NCBI RefSeq assembly: GCF_003202405.1
Contig: NZ_QJHL01000004.1
Span: 372,001-436,000, forward strand
From: Flavobacterium hydrophilum
GTDB taxonomy: Bacteria; Bacteroidota; Bacteroidia; Flavobacteriales; Flavobacteriaceae
DNA length: 64,000 nucleotides
Direction of reading: 5' to 3'
Part shown: positions 1-8,749 of the stretch, piece by piece
Numbering within the stretch: the stretch's first letter is position 1
How the letters are laid out: each line of letters starts with the position of its first letter
Notes under the pieces: model-generated
What the model was told of the DNA's origin: nothing
The model's database searches: none
The model's input: only the letters and a program-made list of their open reading frames with translations
Position numbers and translations under genes: made by a program

Positions 1-696
1 ATTTTTTTATTTAAGCCGTGGACATTTTTAACGTATGCATTTTTTCATTCTTCATTTTTGCATTTGTTGTTTAATATGATGGTTTTGAACTTTGCAAGCC
101 AGTTATTTTTGACGTTTTTTACTCAGAAGCAATATTTGGGATTGTATATTTTAGGTGCTGTTTTTGCAGGGGTAATTTTTGCGCTAAGTTATTATTTTTT
201 AAATATATCTGCTCCCATTGTTGGGGCTTCAGCTGCAATTATGGCGATTCTCGTGGGAGCAACAACATACCAGCCATTAATGAATGTTCGTTTGCTACTG
301 ATTGGAAATGTAAAATTATGGCATATTACAGGTGTAATACTGATCTTAGATTTGATGCAATTGCGTTTGGATAATACCGGCGGTCATATTTCGCATCTAG
401 CCGGAGCCTTTTTCGGATTCGCCTATATTAAATTACTTCAAAGTGGAACTGATTTAAGTATTATTATTTCCAAAACATTAGATTTTTTTGCTAATCTTTT
501 TAGAAAATCCTCAACGACCCCATTTAAAAAAGTTCATAAAAATTATCAAAAACCTACAGAAAAAGTGACATCAAGAATTGTTACGAAAGACAAAACGCAA
601 CAGCAAATTGATGAAATTTTAGATAAGATTAGCCAGTCCGGTTATGATTGTCTGACAAAAGAAGAAAAAGAGTTTCTATTTAAAGCTGGAAAATAA
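1..696 (+). CDS. Rhomboid family intramembrane serine protease, 5' end missing
   Basis: The reading frame is open from base 1, so the N-terminus lies outside the window; a TTG at 58 is only an internal codon. Rhomboids cleave membrane proteins within the bilayer. Visible: the HSSFLHLLFNMM stretch matching the conserved H/N helix, a nucleophile motif GASAA after an aromatic helix, and the catalytic histidine in GGHISHLAG. The last ~80 residues are a Lys-rich cytoplasmic tail ending in KEEKEFLFKAGK, a common flavobacterial rhomboid tail. The downstream EEP gene follows after 17 bp, so the two are probably co-transcribed. Substrate unknown. Confidence 0.88.
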   Translation: MFLFKPWTFLTYAFFHSSFLHLLFNMMVLNFASQLFLTFFTQKQYLGLYILGAVFAGVIFALSYYFLNISAPIVGASAAIMAILVGATTYQPLMNVRLLLIGNVKLWHITGVILILDLMQLRLDNTGGHISHLAGAFFGFAYIKLLQSGTDLSIIISKTLDFFANLFRKSSTTPFKKVHKNYQKPTEKVTSRIVTKDKTQQQIDEILDKISQSGYDCLTKEEKEFLFKAGK

Positions 697-713
697 TCTT
701 TTAGCAAAATAAT

Positions 714-1760
714 ATGAAAAACCTTTCCTGGTTTAATAAAATAATGTTCTTTTTAAATATAGTACTGACTGTTCTTACATTTAGTGTCTATGTTTTGCCA
801 TTTTTAGCACCTAAAAGTTTTCCGCTTTTATCGGTGCTTACACTTTTTATGCCGGCTTTTTTTGTTGCAAATGGATTGTTCTTTATCTATTGGGCTATTC
901 AGTTTAAAAAACGCCTTATTTTGTCTGGTTTGGTTTTGCTGACCGGAATTACATTTATTAGTAAATTTTATAAAATATCGGGCAAAGAATATATAAAAGA
1001 TGAAAAGGATTTTTCTGTAATGAGTTATAATGTTCGCCTTTTTAATGTTTTTAAATGGCTGGATCGCGATGATATACCGTCTAACATAAAAGCTTTTATC
1101 GATGAGAAAGATCCTGATATTTTATGTATTCAGGAATATTCAAATTCTGCACATCTGGATTTAAAAGTGTATCCGCATCGTTATATTTTTATTGATGGAA
1201 ATCAAATTAAAACCGGACAGGCTATTTTTTCAAAATTTCCTATTATAAGTGAAGGAAATATTGTTTTTCCGAAATCAGATAATAATGTGATTTATGCTGA
1301 TATAAAAAGAGGTAAAGATGTTATTCGTGTCTATAATATGCACTTGCAGTCTATTAAAATATCACCCGATGTTGATAAGATTTCGAATGATATTGATAAT
1401 GTAAACCAGCGTAAATCACAACAAATTTATGCCAGAATCAGTAAAGGATTCAGACAGCAGCAAGAGCAGGCAGAAATTTTTAAAGAGAATATCAAGCAAT
1501 GTAAAAATCCGATTATTATTTGCGGAGATATGAATAATAGTCCTTTTTCGTATGTTTACAGAAACATAAAAGGAAAATTAAAAGATGCTTTTGAAGAAGC
1601 CGGAGAAGGTTTTGGAGCTACCTATAAATTTCGTTACTATCCGGCTAGAATTGATTATATTTTTACAGACCCTAAAATGAAGGTCAAGCAATTTGAAAGT
1701 TATTCTGATTTTGAAAACTCAGATCATTATCCAATAATGACAAGGCTTTCAATGGAATAA
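714..1760 (+). CDS. Endonuclease/exonuclease/phosphatase (EEP) family membrane-anchored hydrolase
   Basis: 348 residues. The first ~85 residues form two or three hydrophobic helices, and the EEP (DNase I-like) domain follows. Metal/catalytic motifs seen in order: SYNVRLFN, CIQEYS (catalytic Glu), GDMNNSP (Asp/Asn) and SDHYPI (Asp-His at the C-terminus). The family hydrolyses phosphodiester or phosphomonoester bonds in nucleic acids, phospholipids or inositol phosphates; the substrate cannot be read from sequence. It starts at ATG 17 bp after the rhomboid gene, suggesting an operon. It converges on the WbqC-like gene. Confidence 0.85.
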   Translation: MKNLSWFNKIMFFLNIVLTVLTFSVYVLPFLAPKSFPLLSVLTLFMPAFFVANGLFFIYWAIQFKKRLILSGLVLLTGITFISKFYKISGKEYIKDEKDFSVMSYNVRLFNVFKWLDRDDIPSNIKAFIDEKDPDILCIQEYSNSAHLDLKVYPHRYIFIDGNQIKTGQAIFSKFPIISEGNIVFPKSDNNVIYADIKRGKDVIRVYNMHLQSIKISPDVDKISNDIDNVNQRKSQQIYARISKGFRQQQEQAEIFKENIKQCKNPIIICGDMNNSPFSYVYRNIKGKLKDAFEEAGEGFGATYKFRYYPARIDYIFTDPKMKVKQFESYSDFENSDHYPIMTRLSME

Positions 1761-1812
1761 ATAATGTAAGATTCAATCTGGAAAATCCAATTCCAAATTT
1801 CAAAAAATGATA

Positions 1813-2427
1813 TTATATTATTTTTTGAGTCTTTAAATAATCCATTGCAAATTTGCCTTCATTGAAAAGTAAATCCAATACACTTAGATTGTTAATGAAA
1901 CCATGTTTGTCATCAAAAACCTGAGGGTATTTTTCAAATGAATTCTGGTCCTTCTTTCCATTTGCCAAATATCTGAAATCAGAGATGTTTTCTGTTTCAT
2001 GAAAATATTCGGTTGTTTTGCTAAACTCCAATTTTGTACGTAAACATTTGGCTGTTATATCCAGAACTTTCAGATTTAAATCCATTAAATACGTGTGTTT
2101 TTTTTCAAATACAGGAAGAATGTCGTCTTCAAAAAATTCAAAAAAAGGAGAGCTTCTGTAAGCAGCTTCCAGTGATTTAAAGTGTTGTTTTTGCCAGTCA
2201 AATTCATTCTCAATTAAAACATCTTTAGTTTTTTGATGTGCCGTTTTAGAATGTTTTACAGGAATATTTAAAAGTTGAATTCCGTTTGGACTGTAGATAT
2301 ACGTACGGTTTCTGTTAGTCTGTTTCTGAAAATTATCTTCCATTTCAAAAGTGATATTTTCAGATTGTGCCATAACTGCAAAATGACTGATCGATGGAAA
2401 ATAAGTAGGAAGTAATAAGGAATTCAT
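1813..2427 (-). CDS. WbqC-like family protein
   Basis: 204 residues, similar in layout to the WbqC family: an N-terminal LLPTYFPSISHF motif, then NRTYIYSPNG and LNIPVKH, followed by a mostly helical C-terminal half. WbqC-like proteins are found in O-antigen and polysaccharide clusters and as stand-alone genes in Bacteroidota; their biochemical role is unsettled. It lies just upstream of signal peptidase I on the same strand in transcription terms only loosely (121 bp gap with a hairpin repeat), so an independent transcript is plausible. Confidence 0.75.
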   Translation of the reverse strand: MNSLLLPTYFPSISHFAVMAQSENITFEMEDNFQKQTNRNRTYIYSPNGIQLLNIPVKHSKTAHQKTKDVLIENEFDWQKQHFKSLEAAYRSSPFFEFFEDDILPVFEKKHTYLMDLNLKVLDITAKCLRTKLEFSKTTEYFHETENISDFRYLANGKKDQNSFEKYPQVFDDKHGFINNLSVLDLLFNEGKFAMDYLKTQKII

Positions 2428-2447
2428 TTCTTTGATTTTAGGTTAAA

Positions 2448-2499
2448 AGTTTCAGGTTTCAAGTTTCAGGTTCGCAAAGAACTTAAAACTTGAAACCTG
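2448..2499. repeat. Heptamer repeat forming a 14-bp inverted repeat
   Basis: Three consecutive 7-bp words AGTTTCA, GGTTTCA, AGTTTCA (2448-2468) are followed by the reverse-complement words AAACTTG and AAACCTG (2486-2499). The arms 2453-2466 and 2486-2499 pair perfectly over 14 bp around a 19-nt loop. It sits between lepB (-) and the WbqC-like gene (-). It could act as a terminator or mRNA-stability hairpin for the upstream gene on the minus strand; related words recur around 8640 and 8738. Confidence 0.7.
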
Positions 2500-2548
2500 A
2501 CTCAAGAGCTTGCTCGAACAGGCGAAGCAAACAAAAATAACTTTTTAT

Positions 2549-4111
2549 TTATGCTTTGTTTTCTTTTCTTTTTTTCCAAAAATATTCTCCAATAAAAAAT
2601 GCTGCTAACGCAATAAGGAAATATTTGAAATACGATTGTGGCTGTCCTTCGCCATCAACAGTGGTGAAAACTCTGTCCCAACGAACTTTATTGATCCCTT
2701 TTCCGTTAGTGTCCCAACTCATCCATATAAAAACCGGTTTTCCTACAATGTGGTTTTCAGGAACATATCCCCAATAACGGCTGTCTTCAGAGTTATGACG
2801 GTTATCACCCATCATCCAATAGTAGTTTTGCTTGAAAGTATATGTAGTTGCAGGCTTTCCGTTTATTAAAAATTTTGAGCCATCAAGTTGTAGTGTATTG
2901 CCTTCATAGGTAGTTATGATGTCTTTGTAAAAAGGCAGTGATTCGTTTGTAAGTGCAACCGTTTTTCCAGCTTCAGGAATATAAATCGGACCAAAATTAT
3001 CCTGATTCCATTTGTTGATATGAGGAAAAATTGCATTTTCATTTCCTTTAGAAATTTGTCTTTTAACGTTTGTTACTCCCGGGGTATTTTTTAAACGTTC
3101 AGCACTTGCTTCTGTTAAAGCTGCAAAATACAAAGTATCTCTTTTGACATCGTCTCTGAAACCCATAACGTCAACAAGATTGACATTAAGTTCTTTTAGA
3201 AGAGATTCAAAATCGATTGGCGTTTTTCCATCTAATGCTACAGCATAAGAGTATTGAGGTTTTGCTCTTTCAGGAAGGATTAGTTTTTTATTATTGATAT
3301 AAACAAAACCGTCTTTTATAGATAAACTGTCGCCGGGAACACCTACGCAACGTTTTACGTAATTTGATTTCTTGTCAATTGGCTTTATTACACCGGGTCT
3401 TCCTTTTGGTTCAAAAAAGTAATGTACAGTATCTACGGGCCAGTTAAAAACCACAATGTCATTTCGTTTTATTTTTTCCAGAGCAGGAAGTCTCAAGTAA
3501 GGTAGTTGTGGCCAGCTTAAGTAAGATTTCTTTTTTGTTAAAGGAATAGAGTCATGAACCATTGGTAAGGCAACAGTAGTCATAGGAACGCGAGGGCCAT
3601 AATTTACTTTGCTTACAAATAAAAAGTCTCCAATTAGAAGCGATTTCTCTAAGGAAGAAGTTGGAATTGTAAAGGGCTGTACAACATAAGTGTGTACCAG
3701 TGTCGCTACGATTATGGCAAAAAGTAAGGAGCTTACTGTGTCGGCTGTTCTGTTTTCAGGAGTTAATTTTCTGTCGGCATTATACTCTAATTTCTGAGTA
3801 TAGCTGATATAATAAATGTAAAATCCTAAAGTAAAAATTCCTAAAACGGTATCTAAAGTCGATTTTTTTCCAAACGTTCTCAAGGTTTCAACCCAAACAA
3901 CAGGAAACATAATCAGATTGATAATCGGAATGAAAAGTAGTATGGTCCACCATGTTGGTCGGCCAATAATTTTCATTAAAACAATCGAATTATAAACAGG
4001 GATTGCTGCTTCCCATGATTTTCTGCCTGCAGCCTGATATAATTTCCAGGTTCCCAGAAAATGAATTATTTGTACCGCTAAGAAAAAAACAAACCAAAGA
4101 TAAAGAGTCAT
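2549..4111 (-). CDS. lepB: Signal peptidase I with an N-terminal membrane domain
   Basis: 520 residues, much longer than the 320-residue enterobacterial enzyme. Residues ~1-120 are a multi-helix DUF5684-like membrane module, then a second transmembrane segment precedes the S26 protease domain. Catalytic Ser is in PTSSLEKSLLIGD and catalytic Lys in YVKRCVGVPGDS; box E is MGDNRHNSEDSRYWGYVP. A ~130-residue insertion separates the boxes, typical of Bacteroidota LepB. The C-terminus has one more hydrophobic helix followed by a basic KKRKENKA end. It removes signal peptides from exported proteins at the outer face of the inner membrane. dapB lies 45 bp upstream in the same direction. Confidence 0.93.
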   Translation of the reverse strand: MTLYLWFVFFLAVQIIHFLGTWKLYQAAGRKSWEAAIPVYNSIVLMKIIGRPTWWTILLFIPIINLIMFPVVWVETLRTFGKKSTLDTVLGIFTLGFYIYYISYTQKLEYNADRKLTPENRTADTVSSLLFAIIVATLVHTYVVQPFTIPTSSLEKSLLIGDFLFVSKVNYGPRVPMTTVALPMVHDSIPLTKKKSYLSWPQLPYLRLPALEKIKRNDIVVFNWPVDTVHYFFEPKGRPGVIKPIDKKSNYVKRCVGVPGDSLSIKDGFVYINNKKLILPERAKPQYSYAVALDGKTPIDFESLLKELNVNLVDVMGFRDDVKRDTLYFAALTEASAERLKNTPGVTNVKRQISKGNENAIFPHINKWNQDNFGPIYIPEAGKTVALTNESLPFYKDIITTYEGNTLQLDGSKFLINGKPATTYTFKQNYYWMMGDNRHNSEDSRYWGYVPENHIVGKPVFIWMSWDTNGKGINKVRWDRVFTTVDGEGQPQSYFKYFLIALAAFFIGEYFWKKRKENKA

Positions 4112-4156
4112 AGTTTTATATTTTAGTTCTGAAATTTCAGAATATTATTTTTTGAA

Positions 4157-4864
4157 TTATTTGGATTCCAGATTCAAAACGTCTTTCATAGTATAGATTC
4201 CTTTTTTGCCGGCTAACCATTCAGCGGCAATAACAGCTCCTAAAGCAAAACCCTCACGATTATGTGCTGTATGCTTCAATTCGATGCTGTCAACTGTAGA
4301 ATCGTAGGTTACAGTGTGGGTTCCGGGCACATCCCCAATTCTTTTGGCTTCGATATAAATTTCTTTCGGTTTTGGATCTTCCATTGTCCATTTCGAGTAG
4401 GCGCTATTTTCAATAACTCCTTTTGCTAAAGAAATTGCTGTTCCGCTTGGGGCATCTAATTTTTGAGTATGATGAATTTCTTCCATTGATACTTTATAAG
4501 AATCAAACTGAGCCATGATTTTGGCTAAATATTCATTTAGTTCAAAGAAGATATTTACGCCTAAGCTGAAGTTTGAACTTGAGATAAAGCCTCCCTGTTT
4601 TTCATTGCAAAGCGCTTCCATTTCGTCATAATGTTCTAACCAGCCTGTCGTTCCTGAAACTACAGGGACATTTGCATGAAAGCAACTGGAAATATTTGAT
4701 ACGGCAGCAGTGGGAACGCTGAAATCAATAGCGACATCAGCTGTTGAAAGTCCATCATAGGTGTTGAATTCATCTTTTTTTAAGACAATTTCATGGCCTC
4801 TTTCAAGAGCAATTCTTTCGATTACCTGACCCATTTTTCCGTATCCTAAAAGTGCAATTTTCAT
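4157..4864 (-). CDS. dapB: 4-hydroxy-tetrahydrodipicolinate reductase
   Basis: 235 residues, shorter than the ~270-residue proteobacterial enzyme but usual for Bacteroidota. The N-terminal Rossmann motif is GYGKMGQVIE, followed by VSGTTGW and the substrate-binding EEIHHTQKLDAPSGTA with the catalytic His pair and Lys. It reduces hydroxy-tetrahydrodipicolinate to tetrahydrodipicolinate in lysine and meso-diaminopimelate synthesis, supplying cell-wall cross-linking. It sits in the run DUF5683-dapB-lepB with short gaps, consistent with one transcript starting near parA. Confidence 0.95.
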   Translation of the reverse strand: MKIALLGYGKMGQVIERIALERGHEIVLKKDEFNTYDGLSTADVAIDFSVPTAAVSNISSCFHANVPVVSGTTGWLEHYDEMEALCNEKQGGFISSSNFSLGVNIFFELNEYLAKIMAQFDSYKVSMEEIHHTQKLDAPSGTAISLAKGVIENSAYSKWTMEDPKPKEIYIEAKRIGDVPGTHTVTYDSTVDSIELKHTAHNREGFALGAVIAAEWLAGKKGIYTMKDVLNLESK

Positions 4865-4906
4865 TTTCTTGTATATTTTTTAATTTAAATAGAAGAGTAA
4901 AGCTAT

Positions 4907-5473
4907 TTAAAAGTTGTAATTAAAAGTTAGTCCAACATTTGGTTTAAAAGTTACATCTGAAGGGTAAATTTCCGGACGAAGAGATAATCTTTCATTAACG
5001 TTAAACTGAATTAGAGCAGCATCAACATTCGCATCAATGATATTTAAGACATAAAATCCAACAACAAATAACGCGGATAAATCACGATTACGCTGATAGA
5101 ATTTTTGACCGGCAATAAGTCTGTCGTCGCTCAGATAATCGAAATCCCCACTTTCCGGGCTGTAGCCTTCGAGTCTTCGTTTGTACTCGTCACGATACTG
5201 ATGATATTTTTTGTTGCTGTCAAGATAAAAATACAAACTGGTACCAATTGCACCATAAACCAAAGGGATTTTCCAGTATTTTTTGTTGTATGCTTGTCCT
5301 AAACCGGGTAAAATGGCCGAATAAAAGGCTGCTTTTGCCGGTGTGAGCGGATCTATTTCCTGCAACTTAGTAGTGTCTTTAGCGACTAAAACCGTTTCTT
5401 CCTTTGCCTGGGCAAAAAGAGAGACGGTTCCTAAGAGAAAGAACAATAGAGTTATGGGGACAATTTTATTCAC
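4907..5473 (-). CDS. DUF5683 domain-containing exported protein
   Basis: 188 residues with a clear signal peptide (IVPITLLFFLLGTVSLFAQA, cleaved near residue 22). The DUF5683 core is KAAFYSAILPGLGQAYNKKY followed by a hydrophobic segment and a Tyr/Arg-rich stretch (KKYHQYRDEYKRR). Function unknown; the conserved neighbourhood parA-parB-DUF5683-dapB-lepB is common in Flavobacteriia. The start codon is GTG, and its first base is shared with the last base of the parB TAG stop (TAGTG), which implies translational coupling. Confidence 0.82.
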   Translation of the reverse strand: MNKIVPITLLFFLLGTVSLFAQAKEETVLVAKDTTKLQEIDPLTPAKAAFYSAILPGLGQAYNKKYWKIPLVYGAIGTSLYFYLDSNKKYHQYRDEYKRRLEGYSPESGDFDYLSDDRLIAGQKFYQRNRDLSALFVVGFYVLNIIDANVDAALIQFNVNERLSLRPEIYPSDVTFKPNVGLTFNYNF

Positions 5474-6375
5474 TATCCGTTTATTAATTTTATAATTCTG
5501 TTAAAGTCGGCTTCTGAATTAAATGGAATAGTAATTTTTCCTTTTCCGTTACCAGCCACCTTTACATCAACTTTCGCACCAAAATAATCATTGAAACTAT
5601 TTTTTTGTGTTTCTCTGACAACAAATGAAGAATCTGCTTTTGCTTTTCCTTCCGCCTTTGGCTTTAAGCTTTCATGATAGTTTTTTACCAAAGTTTCTGT
5701 TTCGCGAACAGATAAATTTTGACTTACTATTTTCTGATAAATATCAGTCTGGATGTCTAAATCTTCGATATTGATGATTGCCCTTCCGTGACCCATACTA
5801 ATAAAACCATCACGAATACCGGTTTGAATAATCGGATCTAATTTTAAAAGACGTAAATAATTGGCAATAGTAGAACGTTTTTTTCCAACACGCTCGCTCA
5901 TTTGCTCCTGAGTTAGCTGGATTTCATCAATCAGACGCTGGTAAGAAAGAGCTATCTCGATAGGGTCTAAGTCATGACGCTGAATGTTTTCAACCAAAGC
6001 CATTACTAATGATTCGTTATCATTAGCAATACGAATGTAAGCAGGAACATGCGTTAAGCCAACTAAAGTCGAAGCACGTAAACGACGCTCTCCGGAAATT
6101 AACTGGTATTTATTGAAGTCTAATTTTCGAACAGTAATAGGTTGAATAACGCCAAGTTCTTTTATAGAAGTGGCTAATTCGCGTAATGATTCCTCATTGA
6201 AATTACTTCTTGGCTGAAACGGATTTATTTCTATAGCACTAATTTCAAGCTCAATGATGTTTCCAACAACCTTGTCAGCATTTTTATCGTCTACTGATGT
6301 AATATCGTTTTCCGGATCCTTTAATAATGCTGATAATCCTCTTCCTAAGGCTTGTTTTTTAATTGCTTTTGTCAT
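5473..6375 (-). CDS. parB: Chromosome partitioning protein ParB
   Basis: 300 residues. The N-terminal KKQALGRGLSALLKD is the ParA-interacting tail seen in chromosomal ParB proteins. The ParB/Sulfiredoxin-like CTPase domain contains NPFQPR, SGERRLRAS (box II) and ENIQRHDLDPIE; the helix-turn-helix follows around LTQEQMSERVGKKRSTIANYLRLL. It binds parS sites near the origin and spreads as a CTP clamp, positioning the origin with ParA. No parS-like 16-bp palindrome was recognised in this window. parA ends 5 bp upstream. Confidence 0.95.
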   Translation of the reverse strand: MTKAIKKQALGRGLSALLKDPENDITSVDDKNADKVVGNIIELEISAIEINPFQPRSNFNEESLRELATSIKELGVIQPITVRKLDFNKYQLISGERRLRASTLVGLTHVPAYIRIANDNESLVMALVENIQRHDLDPIEIALSYQRLIDEIQLTQEQMSERVGKKRSTIANYLRLLKLDPIIQTGIRDGFISMGHGRAIINIEDLDIQTDIYQKIVSQNLSVRETETLVKNYHESLKPKAEGKAKADSSFVVRETQKNSFNDYFGAKVDVKVAGNGKGKITIPFNSEADFNRIIKLING

Positions 6376-6380
6376 AAAAA

Positions 6381-7148
6381 CTATTTGCTGTTTTTCTTTA
6401 TAATTTCCTGGGCTAAATTAATGTAATTCACCGCTCCTTTGCTTGTTGCGTCATAATTTATGATGCTTTCTCCAAAACTTGGCGCTTCACTTAATTTTAC
6501 ATTTCTTTGAATAACGGTTTCAAAAACCATATCGTTAAAGTGTTTTTGAACTTCTTCAACAACCTGATTTGATAAGCGTAATCTTGAATCGTACATGGTT
6601 AGCAATAGCCCTTCAATATCTAAATCAGGATTGTGGATTTTTTGAATACTTTTTATAGTGTTCAATAATTTTCCTAATCCTTCAAGAGCAAAATATTCGC
6701 ACTGAATCGGAATAACTACAGAATCTGCAGCTGTCAAAGCATTTAAAGTTAACAAGCCAAGAGATGGTGCGCAGTCGATAATGATAAAATCATATTCTTC
6801 TTTAGCCTCTTCTAATGCTTTTTTTAGCATGTACTCACGGTTTTCTTTGTCAACCAGTTCAATTTCGATGGCCACAAGGTCAATATGAGCCGGTATCACG
6901 TCAACGTTTGGAGCTGTACATTTTAAAATGGCTTCCTTTGGTGTTGCAGTATGCTCAAGAATTTGATAAGTTCCTAATTCTACAGATTCTACGTCAATTC
7001 CAAGGCCAGATGTTGCATTGGCCTGAGGATCAGCGTCGATTAATAATACTTTTTTCTCTAAAACACCTAATGAGGCAGCAAGATTTACTGATGTAGTAGT
7101 CTTTCCAACGCCTCCTTTTTGATTAGCAATAGCAATGATTTTGCCCAT
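6381..7148 (-). CDS. parA: Chromosome partitioning ATPase ParA (Soj-like)
   Basis: 255 residues, the size of chromosomal Soj-type ParA without an N-terminal HTH. The deviant Walker A motif is KGGVGKTTTSVNLAASL, the Walker B region is DFIIIDCAPSLGLLT, and LLIDADPQANAT is the A' motif. It forms ATP-dependent dimers on the nucleoid that move ParB-parS complexes. First gene of a probable parA-parB-DUF5683-dapB-lepB transcript. Confidence 0.96.
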   Translation of the reverse strand: MGKIIAIANQKGGVGKTTTSVNLAASLGVLEKKVLLIDADPQANATSGLGIDVESVELGTYQILEHTATPKEAILKCTAPNVDVIPAHIDLVAIEIELVDKENREYMLKKALEEAKEEYDFIIIDCAPSLGLLTLNALTAADSVVIPIQCEYFALEGLGKLLNTIKSIQKIHNPDLDIEGLLLTMYDSRLRLSNQVVEEVQKHFNDMVFETVIQRNVKLSEAPSFGESIINYDATSKGAVNYINLAQEIIKKNSK

Positions 7149-7406
7149 TTATTTTCTGAATTTTGAACCGTAAAAATACAATTATTTATGGTTTTTGAAA
7201 ATCTATTTTGTTAACATTTGCTAAACGTTCCGTAGCCTTTGTTTGGTGGGTGTTTTATAGAATTTAAACTAAATTAACTAACGTAGTTTCTTTCATTTTA
7301 ATTGTTCATTTTGTAAAAAAACGTTCGGATTTTAAATTTTCTCAGCAATCTTCCATAATGCAGTTATTCTTTTTTTGGATTAAATTTTTCTTATTTCTTA
7401 AATTGT
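7149..7406. other. Intergenic region between parA and the tRNA-Pro promoter
   Basis: About 260 bp of AT-rich DNA without coding potential. On the minus strand a TATTTTTA sequence around 7174-7181 is one base off the TAnnTTTG -7 consensus and is the best candidate for the parA promoter. Nothing else was recognised. Confidence 0.4.
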
Positions 7407-7437
7407 TTTGGATAAGCAAAAAATAGTTATATATTTG
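7407..7437 (+). promoter_or_regulatory. Bacteroidota-type promoter for tRNA-Pro
   Basis: TTTG at 7407-7410 (-33 element) and TATATTTG at 7430-7437 (perfect TAnnTTTG -7 element) are separated by 19 bp, the usual spacing for the Bacteroidota primary sigma factor. The tRNA begins 10 bp after the -7 box. Confidence 0.8.
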
Positions 7438-7447
7438 CACCCGCTTA

Positions 7448-7522
7448 CGGGGTGTAGCGTAGCCCGGTTATCGCGCCTGCTTTGGGAGCAGGAGGCCGCA
7501 GGTTCGAATCCTGCCACCCCGA
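7448..7522 (+). tRNA. tRNA-Pro (anticodon TGG)
   Basis: 75 nt. The acceptor stem CGGGGTG (7448-7454) pairs with CACCCCG (7515-7521), and the discriminator A is 7522. The anticodon stem CCTGC/GCAGG encloses loop TTTGGGA with anticodon TGG at 7483-7485. The T arm GCAGG-TTCGAAT-CCTGC is canonical. The CCA end is not encoded. Confidence 0.97.
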
Positions 7523-7523
7523 C

Positions 7524-7560
7524 AAAAATCCTTTCTGTATTTTGCAGAAAGGATTTTTTA
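7524..7560 (+). terminator. Intrinsic terminator of tRNA-Pro
   Basis: Perfect 14-bp stem: arms 7524-7537 and 7545-7558 around a 7-nt loop, running into a T tract. It starts two bases after the tRNA. Confidence 0.85.
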
Positions 7561-7675
7561 TTTTAATTAGTTTATTATTCTCTATTTTCGAATAGCAAAA
7601 ACTGATTAGCAGAGTTCCTTTTTCCAACAATAATGAATTACTTTTGCACCATTAATATTAACACAACCATATATT

Positions 7676-8623
7676 ATGTCAGATACAATCGAAAAAATTA
7701 AATGCCTTATTATAGGTTCTGGACCTGCAGGTTATACTGCTGCTATTTATGCTGCCAGAGCAAATATGAATCCGGTTTTATATCAGGGAATGCAGCCTGG
7801 TGGTCAGTTGACAACTACAAATGAAGTTGAAAATTTTCCGGGTTATGTTGATGGAGTTACAGGACCTGAAATGATGATTCAATTACAGGAACAATCAAAA
7901 CGTTTTGGAGCGGATATCCGTGACGGGTGGGCTACAAAAGTTGATTTTTCAGGAGATATTCATAAAGTTTGGATTAACGATAAAATAGAATTGCACTGTG
8001 AAACGGTTATTATTTCTACGGGAGCTTCAGCTAAATATTTAGGATTGCCGTCAGAACAGCATTATCTGCAAATGGGTGGTGGAGTTTCTGCCTGTGCGGT
8101 TTGCGACGGATTTTTCTACCGTAATCAGGAAGTAGTGATTGTAGGAGCAGGGGATTCAGCCTGTGAAGAGGCGCATTACTTATCAAAACTTTGTAAAAAA
8201 GTAAGCATGTTGGTAAGAAGTGAAAAATTCAGAGCTTCGAAAATCATGGAAGAACGTGTTCGTAAAACTGAAAACATAGAGATTTTATTGAATCACGATA
8301 CTGTTGAAGTTCTTGGTGATGGAAATGTAGTGCATGCCATTAAAGCTTTAAACAAAACTACAGCAGAAGTTATTGAAATTCCTGCAACAGGATTTTTCGT
8401 AGCTATTGGTCACAAACCAAATACTGATATTTTTAAAGATTATATCACACTTGATGAAACAGGATATATCATTAATGTTCCGGGAACATCTAAAACAAAT
8501 GTGGGAGGTGTTTTTGTAGCCGGAGATGCTGCTGATCATGTATATCGTCAGGCGATTACTGCTGCGGGGACTGGGTGTATGGCAGCACTTGATGCAGAAC
8601 GCTATTTAGCTGCAAAAGAATAA
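7676..8623 (+). CDS. trxB: Thioredoxin reductase
   Basis: 315 residues, the normal length of the low-molecular-weight NADPH enzyme. The FAD motif is IIGSGPAGYTAAIYAA (residues ~12-27), the NADPH motif is VIVGAGDSACEEA, and the redox-active CAVC pair is Cys140/Cys143. The C-terminal FAD motif GVFVAGDAAD is present. It keeps thioredoxin reduced for ribonucleotide reductase, peroxiredoxins and disulfide turnover. Monocistronic: a TACTTTTG box at 7639-7646 is a plausible -7 element, and a strong terminator follows. Confidence 0.97.
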   Translation: MSDTIEKIKCLIIGSGPAGYTAAIYAARANMNPVLYQGMQPGGQLTTTNEVENFPGYVDGVTGPEMMIQLQEQSKRFGADIRDGWATKVDFSGDIHKVWINDKIELHCETVIISTGASAKYLGLPSEQHYLQMGGGVSACAVCDGFFYRNQEVVIVGAGDSACEEAHYLSKLCKKVSMLVRSEKFRASKIMEERVRKTENIEILLNHDTVEVLGDGNVVHAIKALNKTTAEVIEIPATGFFVAIGHKPNTDIFKDYITLDETGYIINVPGTSKTNVGGVFVAGDAADHVYRQAITAAGTGCMAALDAERYLAAKE

Positions 8624-8685
8624 AGAAATTTGTTTCAGGTTTTCTTTGTTTAAAGTTTCAAGTTGTTGGAGCGTTATCTAGAATT

Positions 8686-8736
8686 CCACAAATAAAAAAT
8701 TCCATTCGCATCACGAATGGAATTTTTTATTTGTGG
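8686..8736. terminator. Bidirectional terminator between trxB and a DUF2807 gene
   Basis: Long stem: CCACAAATAAAAAATTCCAT and its reverse complement flank a short loop. A/T tracts within both arms would supply U-rich 3' ends in both directions, fitting the convergent genes on each side. Confidence 0.85.
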
Positions 8737-8749
8737 AAACCTGAAACTA

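Noticed and set aside
5473..7148. parS site near parAB
   Set aside because: No TGTTTCACGTGAAACA-like palindrome was recognised in or near the genes.
7445..7630. Minus-strand reading frame of 61 codons over tRNA-Pro
   Set aside because: It is the reverse complement of the tRNA and its terminator; the GWQDSNLRPPAPKAG-type peptide is a known tRNA artefact.
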